A stretch of DNA of 20,019 nucleotides from an uncultured Flavobacteriaceae bacterium. Its GTDB lineage: Bacteria; Bacteroidota; Bacteroidia; Flavobacteriales; Flavobacteriaceae. The notes beneath the pieces were generated by a model, which was not told the DNA's origin, made no database searches, and saw nothing but the letters and a program-made list of their open reading frames with translations. Made by a program: the position numbers and the translations under genes. This document shows, piece after piece, positions 6,228 to 14,385 of the stretch. How positions within the stretch are numbered: position 1 is the first letter of the stretch; the number at the start of each line of letters is the position of its first letter. The stretch covers positions 1 through 20,019 of the forward strand of contig CAJWFY010000013.1 of assembly GCA_913031655.1 (NCBI GenBank). Reading direction: 5' to 3'.

Positions 6228-7084
6228 ATATAGCAATCATTGGTTTAGGTTTAATGGGAGGATCTTTCGCCTTAGATGTGAAATCAGTGATTCCAGATTC
6301 TAAAATTTATGGTATTGATAGTTCTGATTTAAACCTTAAAGAAGCTTTAAATTTAGGTTTAATTGATCAGGCTATTTCTTACGATAATCTTTTTAATATG
6401 GATTTAATTTTAGTTTCAGTGCCAGTAAGTCAATCTTTGAGTGTGATTCCGATGGTTCTTGATAAAATAAATGAGAACTCATTAGTTTTTGATGTAGGTT
6501 CAACTAAAGAATCTATTTGTGAAACATTAAAAAATCATCATAAAAGATCTAATTTTTTAGCAGCTCACCCAATGGCTGGGACAGAATTTTCTGGTCCTAA
6601 GGCTGCTCATAAAGGATTGTATTTAGGTAAAACAAATATTTTATGTGAATTTGATAAAACAGATGATAAATTAAAAAAGTTTGCTTTGGATGTTTTTGAT
6701 AAATTAAATATGAAAGTTATTTATATGGACCCAAAGTCTCATGATGTTCATGTCGCTTATGTTTCACATTTATCCCATGTTAGTTCTTTTATGTTAGGAA
6801 AGACGGTTATTGAAAAAGAAAAAAATGAAAAAAATATTTTTGACTTAGCTGGAAGTGGTTTTGAGTCAACGGTAAGATTAGCCAAAAGTCTTCCTGAAAC
6901 ATGGACTCCTATTTTTTTGCAGAATAAAAAAAATTTAGTTTTAGCTATTGATGAATATGTATCTAATTTAAATAATTTAAAAGATATAATTAAAAATAAT
7001 GATGCTGATAAACTTTCATCAATATTGAATGATACAAATAGAATAAAAGATATATTAAGTAATAAATTAGAAAATGAAAAATAA
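6224..7084 (+). CDS. tyrA: Prephenate dehydrogenase
   Basis: The enzyme oxidatively decarboxylates prephenate to 4-hydroxyphenylpyruvate with NAD(P)+, the branch to tyrosine. The 286 residues begin with a Rossmann fingerprint IIGLGLMGGS (5-14) and a following acidic end of strand two (YGID). AAHPMAGTEFSGP is the prephenate-binding block with the family histidine, and SHLSHVSSFML in the helical C-terminal domain is also characteristic. There is no ACT domain and no fused chorismate mutase, so this is the short monofunctional form. It starts inside the aminotransferase stop codon (ATGA overlap), and its 3' end overlaps the next gene by 11 nt. Regulation is expected mainly through the operon attenuator. 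Identity is secure. Confidence 0.95.
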   Translation: MNIAIIGLGLMGGSFALDVKSVIPDSKIYGIDSSDLNLKEALNLGLIDQAISYDNLFNMDLILVSVPVSQSLSVIPMVLDKINENSLVFDVGSTKESICETLKNHHKRSNFLAAHPMAGTEFSGPKAAHKGLYLGKTNILCEFDKTDDKLKKFALDVFDKLNMKVIYMDPKSHDVHVAYVSHLSHVSSFMLGKTVIEKEKNEKNIFDLAGSGFESTVRLAKSLPETWTPIFLQNKKNLVLAIDEYVSNLNNLKDIIKNNDADKLSSILNDTNRIKDILSNKLENEK

Positions 7085-8159
7085 AAAAGAAATGAAAAAC
7101 TGGCTTGAAGAGTTTAAACTTAATCATCCTTTGGTAATTGCTGGACCTTGTAGTGCTGAAACAGAAGAACAAGTGCTGAAAATTGCTCATGATTTAAAAG
7201 ATACTGATGTATCGGTTTATAGGGCAGGAATTTGGAAGCCAAGAACAAGACCAGGAATGTTTGAAGGAGTTGGGGCTATTGGACTAAAATGGCTTCAAAA
7301 AGCAAAAAAAGAAACAGGATTGTTAATTGCCACTGAAGTAGCTAATGCAAGCCACGTTAAATTGGCTTTAGAGTATGATGTTGATATTTTATGGATTGGA
7401 GCTAGATCAACGGTAAGCCCTTTTATTGTACAGGAAATTGCAGATGCTTTAAATGGTACAGACAAAATAGTTCTTGTTAAAAACCCTGTAAATCCTGATT
7501 TGTCTTTATGGCTTGGAGGGGTTGAAAGATTGTATTCTGCTAACATCAAAAAACTTGGAGTTATTCATAGAGGATTTTCAACATATGAAAAATCAAAATA
7601 CAGAAATAATCCAGAGTGGCAATTGCCAATAGAATTACAAAATAGATTTCCAGACTTGCCATTAATTTGTGATCCCTCTCACATTGCTGGTAGAAGAGAT
7701 ATTCTACAAGAAATTTCGCAGACTGCTCTAGATTTAAATTTTGATGGTTTAATGATTGAAACACATACAGATCCTGATAATGCATGGAGTGATGCTGCAC
7801 AGCAAATTACACCAAAAACACTTGTAGAAATGATGCAAGAATTAAAAACAAGAAAAGTCACTAATAAAGAGGCGGATTATAACAATAAGTTGAATACTCT
7901 TAGAACTCAGATAGATGTTATTGATCACGGTCTACTAGAAACTTTAGGAAAAAGAATGAGTGTGGCTATCAAGATAGGTGGATTGAAAAAGCAAAAGAAT
8001 GTTGCAGTTTTACAAACTAAAAGGTGGAATGAGATTCTTGGAAAAATGATTTTAGAAGGTGAGCAGAAAGGATTGAGTGAAGAATTTGTATTGCGAATGT
8101 TCAAAGCGATTCATCAAGAGTCCATAAATCATCAAGAAAAAGTGATTAATAGCAAATAA
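7074..8159 (+). CDS. Bifunctional 3-deoxy-7-phosphoheptulonate (DAHP) synthase / chorismate mutase
   Basis: This enzyme combines the first shikimate-pathway step (PEP + erythrose 4-phosphate to DAHP) with chorismate-to-prephenate mutase. Residues about 15-260 form the type I-beta (KDO8P-synthase-like) DAHP synthase, with AGPCSAE (23-29), KPRTRPG (55-61) and CDPSHIAGRRD (199-209). Residues about 270-355 form an AroQ-type chorismate mutase with the LRTQIDVID signature (276-284), KRM at 293-295 and KKQKN at 305-309. Such fusions often let prephenate regulate DAHP synthase through the mutase domain. The start at 7074 overlaps tyrA by 11 nt. An in-frame ATG at 7092, 7 nt after the tyrA stop, gives the protein starting MKNWLEEF and is a plausible alternative. 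With pheA, tyrA and the aminotransferase, the operon covers the entry step and every step from chorismate to Phe and Tyr. Confidence 0.94.
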   Translation: MKNKKEMKNWLEEFKLNHPLVIAGPCSAETEEQVLKIAHDLKDTDVSVYRAGIWKPRTRPGMFEGVGAIGLKWLQKAKKETGLLIATEVANASHVKLALEYDVDILWIGARSTVSPFIVQEIADALNGTDKIVLVKNPVNPDLSLWLGGVERLYSANIKKLGVIHRGFSTYEKSKYRNNPEWQLPIELQNRFPDLPLICDPSHIAGRRDILQEISQTALDLNFDGLMIETHTDPDNAWSDAAQQITPKTLVEMMQELKTRKVTNKEADYNNKLNTLRTQIDVIDHGLLETLGKRMSVAIKIGGLKKQKNVAVLQTKRWNEILGKMILEGEQKGLSEEFVLRMFKAIHQESINHQEKVINSK

Positions 8160-8163
8160 TTAA

Positions 8164-9105
8164 ATGAAAGGAAGAATTTATAAATCAACTGGGAATTTGT
8201 ATTCTGTTCATACAGAGTGTAGCCAGGTTTATAAATGTAACATAAAAGGTAAATTCAGATCTTTAGGAATTAAAAGTACTAATCCAATTGCTGTTGGAGA
8301 TATTGTAAAGTTTGAAATAACTGATACAAAAGAGCTTAAAGGAGTTATTTATGAAATTGAGAAGAGAGATAATTATATAATTAGAAAATCCGTTAACCTA
8401 TCTAAGCAATCGCACATAATAGCCTCTAATATCGACTGCTGTTTTTTGATAGTAACTCCAAATAGTCCAACTACTTCTTCAATATTTATTGACAGAGTTT
8501 TAGTAGCTACTAAATCTTTTGGAATTGAAACTGTGATTTTGTTTAATAAAATAGATGATTACTCAAAAAATGATTTAGAAGAAGTTAATCGGTTAGAGAG
8601 TATTTATGACCAAATTGGTTATAAATCATTAAAGATTTCTGCTTTAAAAGAAATGAATATTCAAGCAGTTAAAGATTTGATGTTAAATAAAATTTCAATT
8701 TTTACCGGACATAGTGGGGTGGGGAAAACAAGTCTTGTAAATGCATTAGATCCAAATTTATTTCTTAAAACAACAGAAATTTCAAAAATAAACGAGCAAG
8801 GTCAACATACGACTACTTTTGCGGAAATGTTTGACCTAAATTTTGAGGCCTCTATTATTGATAGTCCTGGAATAAAAGGATTTGGATTAATAGATATAGA
8901 TAAAAATGAATTAGGAGATTTTTTTACTGAATTTATTTTACATAAACATAATTGTAAGTTTAATAACTGTCTTCATCAGAAAGAACCTCATTGTGCTATT
9001 AAAGAAGCTTTGAAAAATGGTTTTATCTCAGAATCAAGGTATAAAAGTTATTTAAGTTTATTAGTAGAAGATAAAAGTAATTATAGAACAGATTATTGGG
9101 AATAA
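8164..9105 (+). CDS. rsgA: Small ribosomal subunit maturation GTPase RsgA
   Basis: RsgA is a circularly permuted GTPase that checks and releases factors from the maturing 30S subunit. The 313 residues show an N-terminal OB-fold (MKGRIYKSTGNLYSV to about 75), then motifs in permuted order: G4 NKID (128-131), G5-like SAL (159-161), G1 GHSGVGKTS (182-190), G2 GQHTTT (213-218) and G3 DSPG (233-236). A C-terminal zinc site follows, C264, C269, H271 and C277 in the CKFNNCLHQKEPHC stretch. It starts 4 nt after the DAHP synthase gene and abuts dtd with no gap (TAA then ATG). The position means it is probably co-transcribed with the aromatic genes. Identity is secure; the reason for this placement is unknown. 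Confidence 0.95.
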   Translation: MKGRIYKSTGNLYSVHTECSQVYKCNIKGKFRSLGIKSTNPIAVGDIVKFEITDTKELKGVIYEIEKRDNYIIRKSVNLSKQSHIIASNIDCCFLIVTPNSPTTSSIFIDRVLVATKSFGIETVILFNKIDDYSKNDLEEVNRLESIYDQIGYKSLKISALKEMNIQAVKDLMLNKISIFTGHSGVGKTSLVNALDPNLFLKTTEISKINEQGQHTTTFAEMFDLNFEASIIDSPGIKGFGLIDIDKNELGDFFTEFILHKHNCKFNNCLHQKEPHCAIKEALKNGFISESRYKSYLSLLVEDKSNYRTDYWE

Positions 9106-9558
9106 ATGAGAGTAGTAATTCAAAGAGTAAAAAAGGCTAGTGTTGAAGTAGATAATTTAATTGTTTCTTCAATTGAATCTGGGTTAGTGGTTTTGCTAGG
9201 GATTGAGGCTGAGGATGACTCAAATGATATAGAATGGTTGACTACAAAAATTTCTCAATTAAGAATTTTTGATGATCAAAATAAGGTCATGAATAATTCT
9301 CTAATTGATGTTAATGGAGATGTAATTGTAATTAGTCAATTTACTCTTCATGCTTCAACTAGAAAAGGAAATAGACCTTCATATTTAAAAGCTTCAAAAA
9401 GTAATTTTGCAAATAAAACTTATAAAGAATTTTTATCTTCAATTGAAATTAAAATTAATAAGAAGCCGTTTTCAGGAGTTTTTGGGGCAGATATGTTAGT
9501 TAAAATTGAAAATGATGGTCCTGTGACTATCTTTATTGATTCAAAGAATAAAGAATAA
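9106..9558 (+). CDS. dtd: D-aminoacyl-tRNA deacylase
   Basis: DTD hydrolyses D-amino acids (notably D-Tyr) mischarged on tRNA, and also Gly-tRNA-Ala, using an achiral-selective pocket built with a Gly-cisPro motif. The 150 residues are full length. MRVVIQRVKKASVEVD is the characteristic N-terminus, SQFTLHAST is the conserved active-site block, and the NDGPVTI segment near the C-terminus contains the Gly-Pro. The ATG follows the rsgA stop codon directly, and the next gene starts 8 nt after it. Its presence in a tyrosine/phenylalanine operon is suggestive because D-Tyr-tRNA is a classic substrate. Identity is secure; the functional link to the operon is inference. Confidence 0.95.
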   Translation: MRVVIQRVKKASVEVDNLIVSSIESGLVVLLGIEAEDDSNDIEWLTTKISQLRIFDDQNKVMNNSLIDVNGDVIVISQFTLHASTRKGNRPSYLKASKSNFANKTYKEFLSSIEIKINKKPFSGVFGADMLVKIENDGPVTIFIDSKNKE

Positions 9559-9566
9559 TTAATACA

Positions 9567-9896
9567 ATGGGACTAAAAAAAATACAAAAAGAAGTTGACG
9601 TTTGGATCAAAGAGCATGGCGTTCGTTATTTTGATCCTCTTACAAATATGGCTCAACTTTCTGAAGAGGTTGGAGAGGTTGCTAGAATTATAGCTCGTAG
9701 ATATGGCGAGCAATCTGAAAAAGAATCTGATAAAAACAAAGATTTAGCAGAAGAGCTTTCAGATGTTATTTTTGTCGTAATGTGTTTGGCAAATCAAACT
9801 GGTTTAGATTTAGAAAAAGCATTTGACGAAAAATTAAAAATTAAAACTAAAAGAGATCTTTTAAGACACAAAAATAATCCTAAGCTAAAAAAATAA
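9567..9896 (+). CDS. MazG-like nucleotide pyrophosphohydrolase
   Basis: This is a small all-alpha NTP pyrophosphohydrolase of 109 residues. The metal-binding pattern is visible as SEEVGEVARII (residues about 32-42; EExxE) followed by LAEELSDVIF (about 60-69; ExxD), the arrangement of the MazG/dUTPase-like superfamily. A single domain of this size resembles the short Bacteroidota MazG-like enzymes and not the two-domain E. coli MazG. It probably hydrolyses a (non-canonical) NTP to NMP and pyrophosphate, but the substrate cannot be read from sequence. It is placed between dtd and aroA with gaps of 8 and 2 nt, so it is clearly in the operon. It contains a charged segment (GEQSEKESDKNKD) between the motifs. 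Confidence 0.88.
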   Translation: MGLKKIQKEVDVWIKEHGVRYFDPLTNMAQLSEEVGEVARIIARRYGEQSEKESDKNKDLAEELSDVIFVVMCLANQTGLDLEKAFDEKLKIKTKRDLLRHKNNPKLKK

Positions 9897-9898
9897 TA

Positions 9899-11125
9899 AT
9901 GAGTTTTTTAGTTGAACATTCTAATACTCCAATCAATCATTCTTTTAATATATCAGGTTCTAAAAGTGAATCTAATAGACTGCTTATTTTAAAGTATATA
10001 TTTAAAAATATTGATATAGAAAATATTTCTAATTCCGATGACACTAAAGTATTAGAACAATATTTGAAAAACGATTCCCCTTTGATAGATGTTCATCATG
10101 CTGGAACGGCTATGCGTTTTTTAACTGCTTATTTGTCAACTAAAAAGAATAATTCTTTTAAAATTACAGGTTCTGACAGAATGCAAAACAGACCAATAGA
10201 AGTTTTGGTAACAGCACTGAATGAATTAGGTGCAGATATTACTTATTTAAATAATTCAGGATTTCCTCCTCTTAATATTAATGGGAAAAAACTTGATGGA
10301 GGGGAGATTTTTTTAAGTTCTGAGTTAAGTAGTCAGTATATTACTGCTTTAATGCTTATTGCACCGTCTCTCAAGCATGGCTTAACTATAAATTTAAAAG
10401 GACCGATTACATCTAAACCATATATTGAAATGACATCTGTTATTTTAAATAGAATTGGAGTTAAATGCGAGTTTTTTGAAAATAAAATTTCAATTAAATC
10501 AACACACTTAATTAAAAATAGTATTCAGAAAGTTGAATCTGATTGGAGCTCCCTATCTTATTTTTATAGTATCGTTGCTCTTTCTGAAGGTTCAGAGTTA
10601 AGTATAGGCAGTTATAGTTTGAATTCTATTCAAGGAGATAAAAAGCTAGTAGAGATATATAAAAAACTTGGAGTTGAAACTACTTTTAAAAATGATGTTG
10701 TCTTTATCAAGAATAATATTAAACCAGAGTCTACACAATCTTTAGAGTTGAATTTATCTGACACTCCTGATATAGCGCAAACAATAGCTGTAACATGTTT
10801 TGGTTTAGGTTTGCCTTGTGATTTATACGGACTACATACTTTAAAGATTAAAGAAACAGACAGATTGAAGGCTTTAAAAATAGAGTTAACTAAGTTGGGA
10901 GCTGTGGTTAAAATCACAAAAGACAGTTTTCATTTAAACAAGTCAAGTGAGATGAAGTCTCATGTTTCAATTGAGACGTATAATGATCATAGAATGGCCA
11001 TGTCATTTGCTCCTTTAGCAGTTTGTAAGCCCATAATTATTAATAATCCTGGAGTTGTTACTAAATCATTTCCTGATTTTTGGAACCATTTAAAAGCAAT
11101 GAATTTTTTAGTTTCAAAAAAATAA
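9899..11125 (+). CDS. aroA: 3-phosphoshikimate 1-carboxyvinyltransferase (EPSP synthase)
   Basis: The enzyme condenses shikimate-3-phosphate with PEP to EPSP, the penultimate step to chorismate. The 408 residues are slightly shorter than the E. coli protein (427). Motifs are SGSKSESNR (19-27, with the substrate Lys and Arg), HHAGTAMRFL (66-75), GSDRMQNRPI (91-100), SSQYITALML, DTPDIAQ (catalytic Asp region), KETDRLKAL and NDHRMAMSFA. Compared with the common LGNAGTAMRPL block, the Asn-containing part reads HH and the position equivalent to E. coli Pro101 is Phe74. It is the last gene of the aromatic run, 2 nt after the MazG-like gene. A separate promoter-like site follows before queA. Identity is secure. 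Confidence 0.95.
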   Translation: MSFLVEHSNTPINHSFNISGSKSESNRLLILKYIFKNIDIENISNSDDTKVLEQYLKNDSPLIDVHHAGTAMRFLTAYLSTKKNNSFKITGSDRMQNRPIEVLVTALNELGADITYLNNSGFPPLNINGKKLDGGEIFLSSELSSQYITALMLIAPSLKHGLTINLKGPITSKPYIEMTSVILNRIGVKCEFFENKISIKSTHLIKNSIQKVESDWSSLSYFYSIVALSEGSELSIGSYSLNSIQGDKKLVEIYKKLGVETTFKNDVVFIKNNIKPESTQSLELNLSDTPDIAQTIAVTCFGLGLPCDLYGLHTLKIKETDRLKALKIELTKLGAVVKITKDSFHLNKSSEMKSHVSIETYNDHRMAMSFAPLAVCKPIIINNPGVVTKSFPDFWNHLKAMNFLVSKK

Positions 11126-11145
11126 TTTAATTATATCTAAATAAA

Positions 11146-11178
11146 CTTGACTTTGCTAGTCTCATGAGTGTATATTTG
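11146..11178 (+). promoter_or_regulatory. Promoter of queA (and downstream genes)
   Basis: TATATTTG at 11171-11178 matches the Bacteroidota -7 consensus TAnnTTTG. Two -33 candidates lie upstream: CTTG at 11146-11149 (21-nt spacer) and TTTG at 11152-11155 (15-nt spacer). The box is 20 nt before the queA ATG, in the 73-nt gap after aroA. It is among the better promoter matches in the window. Confidence 0.6.
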
Positions 11179-11198
11179 CACCTTCTAAATTTACATAC

Positions 11199-12248
11199 AT
11201 GAAACTTTCACAATTTCAATTTGATTTACCAGACGAACGATTAGCAGAGTATCCCTCTGAACACAGGGATGAATCCAGATTAATGGTTTTAGACAAAAAA
11301 AAAGAAACTATAGAACACAAATCTTTTAAAGATATCGTGAGTTATTTTGATGAAGGAGATACTTTTGTATTAAACAACACTAAAGTTTTTCCAGCTAGAC
11401 TCATGGGTAATAAAGAAAAAACTGGAGCTAGAATAGAAGTTTTTCTTTTAAGAGAGTTAAATGAAGAGCAGAGACTTTGGGATGTTTTAGTTGATCCTGC
11501 TAGAAAAATTAGAATTGGAAATAAACTTTATTTTGGTGATGATGACAGTCTAGTTGCTGAGGTTATAGATAACACTACATCAAGAGGAAGAACGTTGAGG
11601 TTTTTATATGACGGTTCTTATGAAGAATTCCGTAAAGCTCTTTTTGAATTAGGTCAAACTCCTTTGCCTAAATATATTCAAAGAGAAGTAGAGAGTACGG
11701 ATAAAGAAAGATACCAAACTATATATGCAAAACATGAAGGAGCTGTCGCAGTGCCCTCTGCTGGAATGCACTTTTCAAAACACTTGCTTAAAAAACTCGA
11801 AATCAAAGGAATTAATTTAGCAGAATTAACATTACATATTGGTTTAGGAACCTTTAACCCTGTAGAGGTTGAAGATCTTTCAAAACATAAAATGGATTCT
11901 GAAGAGCTATTTATTGACCAAAAAGCATGTGATATTATTAATAATGCTAAGAAAAATAAAAAAAGAATATGCGCAGTAGGAACAACATCAATGAAAGGTT
12001 TAGAATCTTCTGTCTCATCAGTTAGGACATTAAATCCATATAGTGGTTGGACACATAAGTTTGTATTTCCACCTTATGATTTTAGAATTGCGAATTCAAT
12101 GATTACTAATCTTCACACTCCGAAATCAACATTACTAATGATGGCTTCAGCTTTTGCTGGTCCAGATTTTATAAAAGAAGCTTATGCTATTGCTATTAAA
12201 GAAAAGTATAACTTTTATTCTTATGGTGATGCAATGTTAATTATATAG
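11199..12248 (+). CDS. queA: S-adenosylmethionine:tRNA ribosyltransferase-isomerase
   Basis: QueA transfers and isomerises the ribosyl group of SAM onto preQ1 in tRNA anticodons to give epoxyqueuosine. The 349 residues are standard length. Family blocks include FDLPDERLAEYPSEHRDESRLMVLD at the N-terminus (in part), LNNTKVFPARLMG, AVPSAGMHFSKHLL (usually APTAGLHF), LHIGLGTFNPVEVE, GTTSMKGLESS (usually GTTSxRxLES) and FPPYDFRIANSMITNLHTPKSTLLMM near the C-terminus (in part). The ATG lies 20 nt after a -7 box, and rlmN follows after 10 nt. Both are SAM-dependent RNA modification enzymes. Identity is secure. Confidence 0.95.
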   Translation: MKLSQFQFDLPDERLAEYPSEHRDESRLMVLDKKKETIEHKSFKDIVSYFDEGDTFVLNNTKVFPARLMGNKEKTGARIEVFLLRELNEEQRLWDVLVDPARKIRIGNKLYFGDDDSLVAEVIDNTTSRGRTLRFLYDGSYEEFRKALFELGQTPLPKYIQREVESTDKERYQTIYAKHEGAVAVPSAGMHFSKHLLKKLEIKGINLAELTLHIGLGTFNPVEVEDLSKHKMDSEELFIDQKACDIINNAKKNKKRICAVGTTSMKGLESSVSSVRTLNPYSGWTHKFVFPPYDFRIANSMITNLHTPKSTLLMMASAFAGPDFIKEAYAIAIKEKYNFYSYGDAMLII

Positions 12249-12258
12249 AGAACTTATT

Positions 12259-13302
12259 ATGAAATTAAAAAAAGACATACGTTCTTTAAGTCTTAAAGAG
12301 TTATGTTCTTTTTTTGAATTCAACAATTATCCTGCTTTTAGAGGAAATCAAGTCTATAATTGGTTATGGAATAAATCTTGTTTTTCTTTTGATGAAATGA
12401 CAAATATTTCTTTAGAGTTAAGAGAGGTTTTAAAAAAAGATTTTGTTATTAATCATATTAAAATAGATGAAATTCAAAAAAGTAATGACGGCACCATTAA
12501 AAACGCTGTAAAGCTCTTTGACGATCTATTAGTTGAATCTGTGTTAATTCCTGTTAAAAATAGAACCACTGCATGTGTTTCAAGTCAAGTTGGTTGTAGT
12601 CTGGATTGTGAGTTCTGTGCAACTTCTAAGTTAAAAAGAATCAGAAATCTTAATCCCGATGAAATTTTTGATCAAGTATCAACTATTAATTTACAGAGTA
12701 AACTTTATTATAATAGACCAATATCAAATATAGTTTTTATGGGCATGGGAGAGCCTTTGTTGAATTATAAAAATTTAATCAAAGGAATTGAAATGATTAC
12801 CAATGAAGACGGCTTAGGTATGTCTCCAAAAAGAATTACAGTTTCAACATCTGGAATTTCAAAACTAATTATTAAGATGGCTGATGAAAATGTTAAATTT
12901 AATTTAGCAGTTTCTTTACATTCCGCTATTGAAGAAACTCGAAATAAAATAATGCCATTTTCATCAAAATTTCCTTTGACTGACTTAAAAGAAGCTGTTA
13001 AATATTGGAGTGATAAAACACAAAAAACAGTAACTTATGAATACATCGTCTGGAAAGGAATTAATGACGACTCTAAGCATATAGATGCTTTAGTGAGTTT
13101 TTGTAAATATTCCCCCTCTAAAGTAAATATTATTGAATATAACAAAACAGAAAATGATTTTTTTATTCCTGCTGATGATGATATAATTAAAAAATATATT
13201 TCAGAGTTAGAGAAAAATAGAATTCCAGTCACTATCAGAAAATCAAGAGGAAAAGATATTGACGCGGCTTGTGGGCAATTAGCTAATAAATTAAAGCAAT
13301 AA
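12259..13302 (+). CDS. rlmN: Dual-specificity RNA methyltransferase RlmN (23S rRNA A2503 / tRNA A37)
   Basis: This is a radical-SAM enzyme that methylates C2 of A2503 in 23S rRNA and A37 in some tRNAs. Of its 347 residues, the CxxxCxxC cluster motif is C113, C117 and C120 in VGCSLDCEFCATS. C106 lies in the preceding TACVSSQ block, FMGMGEPLLNY is the GEPL-type SAM motif, and ITVSTSGI follows. The methyl-carrying cysteine is C338 in the C-terminal DIDAACGQL. The expected RlmN-type features are all present; the absence of Cfr-specific signatures was judged by eye only. It follows queA by 10 nt and precedes the prenyl synthase by 30 nt. Identity is high; distinction from Cfr-like enzymes rests on overall resemblance. 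Confidence 0.94.
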   Translation: MKLKKDIRSLSLKELCSFFEFNNYPAFRGNQVYNWLWNKSCFSFDEMTNISLELREVLKKDFVINHIKIDEIQKSNDGTIKNAVKLFDDLLVESVLIPVKNRTTACVSSQVGCSLDCEFCATSKLKRIRNLNPDEIFDQVSTINLQSKLYYNRPISNIVFMGMGEPLLNYKNLIKGIEMITNEDGLGMSPKRITVSTSGISKLIIKMADENVKFNLAVSLHSAIEETRNKIMPFSSKFPLTDLKEAVKYWSDKTQKTVTYEYIVWKGINDDSKHIDALVSFCKYSPSKVNIIEYNKTENDFFIPADDDIIKKYISELEKNRIPVTIRKSRGKDIDAACGQLANKLKQ

Positions 13303-13332
13303 AAAAATTATTTAATTAAGTATATTCATTAA

Positions 13333-14310
13333 ATGAAAACGGTAGAATTAATTAAATTACCAATCAAAAATGAGATGGAACTCTTTGAAAAAAAGTTTTC
13401 TAACCTAATGATTTCTAAGGTTTCATTACTCAATAGAATTACCCATTATGTAGTTAACAGAAAAGGCAAACAAATGAGGCCTATGTTTGTTTTTTTAAGT
13501 GCTAAAATAATTTCAAGTGAAATTGTTAGCGATAAAGTTTTTAGAGCTGCTTCGATAATTGAGTTAATACACACTGCCACATTAATACATGACGATATTG
13601 TTGATTCAAGTAATATGAGAAGAGGTTTTTTCTCTTTGAATGCTCTTTGGAAAAATAAAATTGCAGTTTTAGTTGGCGATTTTTTACTATCAAAAGGAAT
13701 GTTATTGTGTATTGATAATGATGATTTTGATCTTCTTAAAATTATATCTAATTCTGTGAAAGATATGAGTGAAGGAGAATTGCTACAGATTGAAAAAGCA
13801 AGAAAATTGGATATTGATGAACAAACATACTTTGACATTATAACAAAAAAAACAGCCTCCTTAATAGCTTCATGTTGTGCCTTAGGAGCTGCTGCTTCCA
13901 ACGGGTCAAATGAAAAAATCGAATTTTTTAGAAAACTTGGAGAAAAAGTAGGGATAGCTTTTCAATTAAAAGATGATTTGTTTGATTATGGAAGTAAAAA
14001 AATAGGAAAACCTATCGGAGTAGATTTAAAGGAAAAAAAATTAACTCTTCCTATAATATATGCTATTAATAACTCTTCAAAATTAAAGAAGAGATGGCTT
14101 ATGAATTCAATTAAAAACCACAATAAAGACAGTAAAGTAATCAAAGAAGTCATCGATTATGTAAAAGATACAGGAGGAATAGAATACACAACTTCTAAAC
14201 TTATGTCTTATCATCAATCTGCATTAAGTGATTTAAAAAAATTAGATGACAGTGAATATAAGAAGAGCTTAAAAAAGTTAATTAATTACGTTATTGAAAG
14301 AGAGTATTAG
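13333..14310 (+). CDS. Polyprenyl (trans-isoprenyl) diphosphate synthase
   Basis: The enzyme builds an all-trans polyprenyl diphosphate from allylic diphosphates and IPP, in this lineage most likely the side chain of menaquinone. Of the 325 residues, the first Asp-rich motif is HDDIVDSSNMRRG (DDIVD at 87-91) and the second is QLKDDLFDYG (DDLFD at 214-218). GKQMRP (45-50) binds diphosphate, and GDFLLSKG and SEGELLQ are also family blocks. DDxxD without the extra two residues is the pattern of medium/long-chain bacterial synthases. Product chain length cannot be read with confidence, so no symbol is given (relatives are often called ispB or octaprenyl synthase). It is 30 nt after rlmN, with no terminator seen. 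Confidence 0.92.
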   Translation: MKTVELIKLPIKNEMELFEKKFSNLMISKVSLLNRITHYVVNRKGKQMRPMFVFLSAKIISSEIVSDKVFRAASIIELIHTATLIHDDIVDSSNMRRGFFSLNALWKNKIAVLVGDFLLSKGMLLCIDNDDFDLLKIISNSVKDMSEGELLQIEKARKLDIDEQTYFDIITKKTASLIASCCALGAAASNGSNEKIEFFRKLGEKVGIAFQLKDDLFDYGSKKIGKPIGVDLKEKKLTLPIIYAINNSSKLKKRWLMNSIKNHNKDSKVIKEVIDYVKDTGGIEYTTSKLMSYHQSALSDLKKLDDSEYKKSLKKLINYVIEREY

Positions 14311-14385
14311 TAGAGTGATATAATATTATTCATTTTGCTTAAATGATATTTTTTTTATTTAAATTGTTAATGTAAAATCAATAAA

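Noticed and set aside
7561..7861. Two overlapping minus-strand open frames within the DAHP synthase-chorismate mutase gene
   Set aside because: They are antisense to well-conserved enzyme motifs (CDPSHIAGRRD, IETHTDP); shadows.
13446..13901. 151-codon minus-strand open frame
   Set aside because: It lies entirely inside the prenyl synthase gene, which has both Asp-rich motifs; composition is that of a shadow frame.
14311..14385. Possible dnaG promoter (TTTG at 14334-14337)
   Set aside because: The expected -7 position has only imperfect matches in a T-rich stretch; not specific enough to call.
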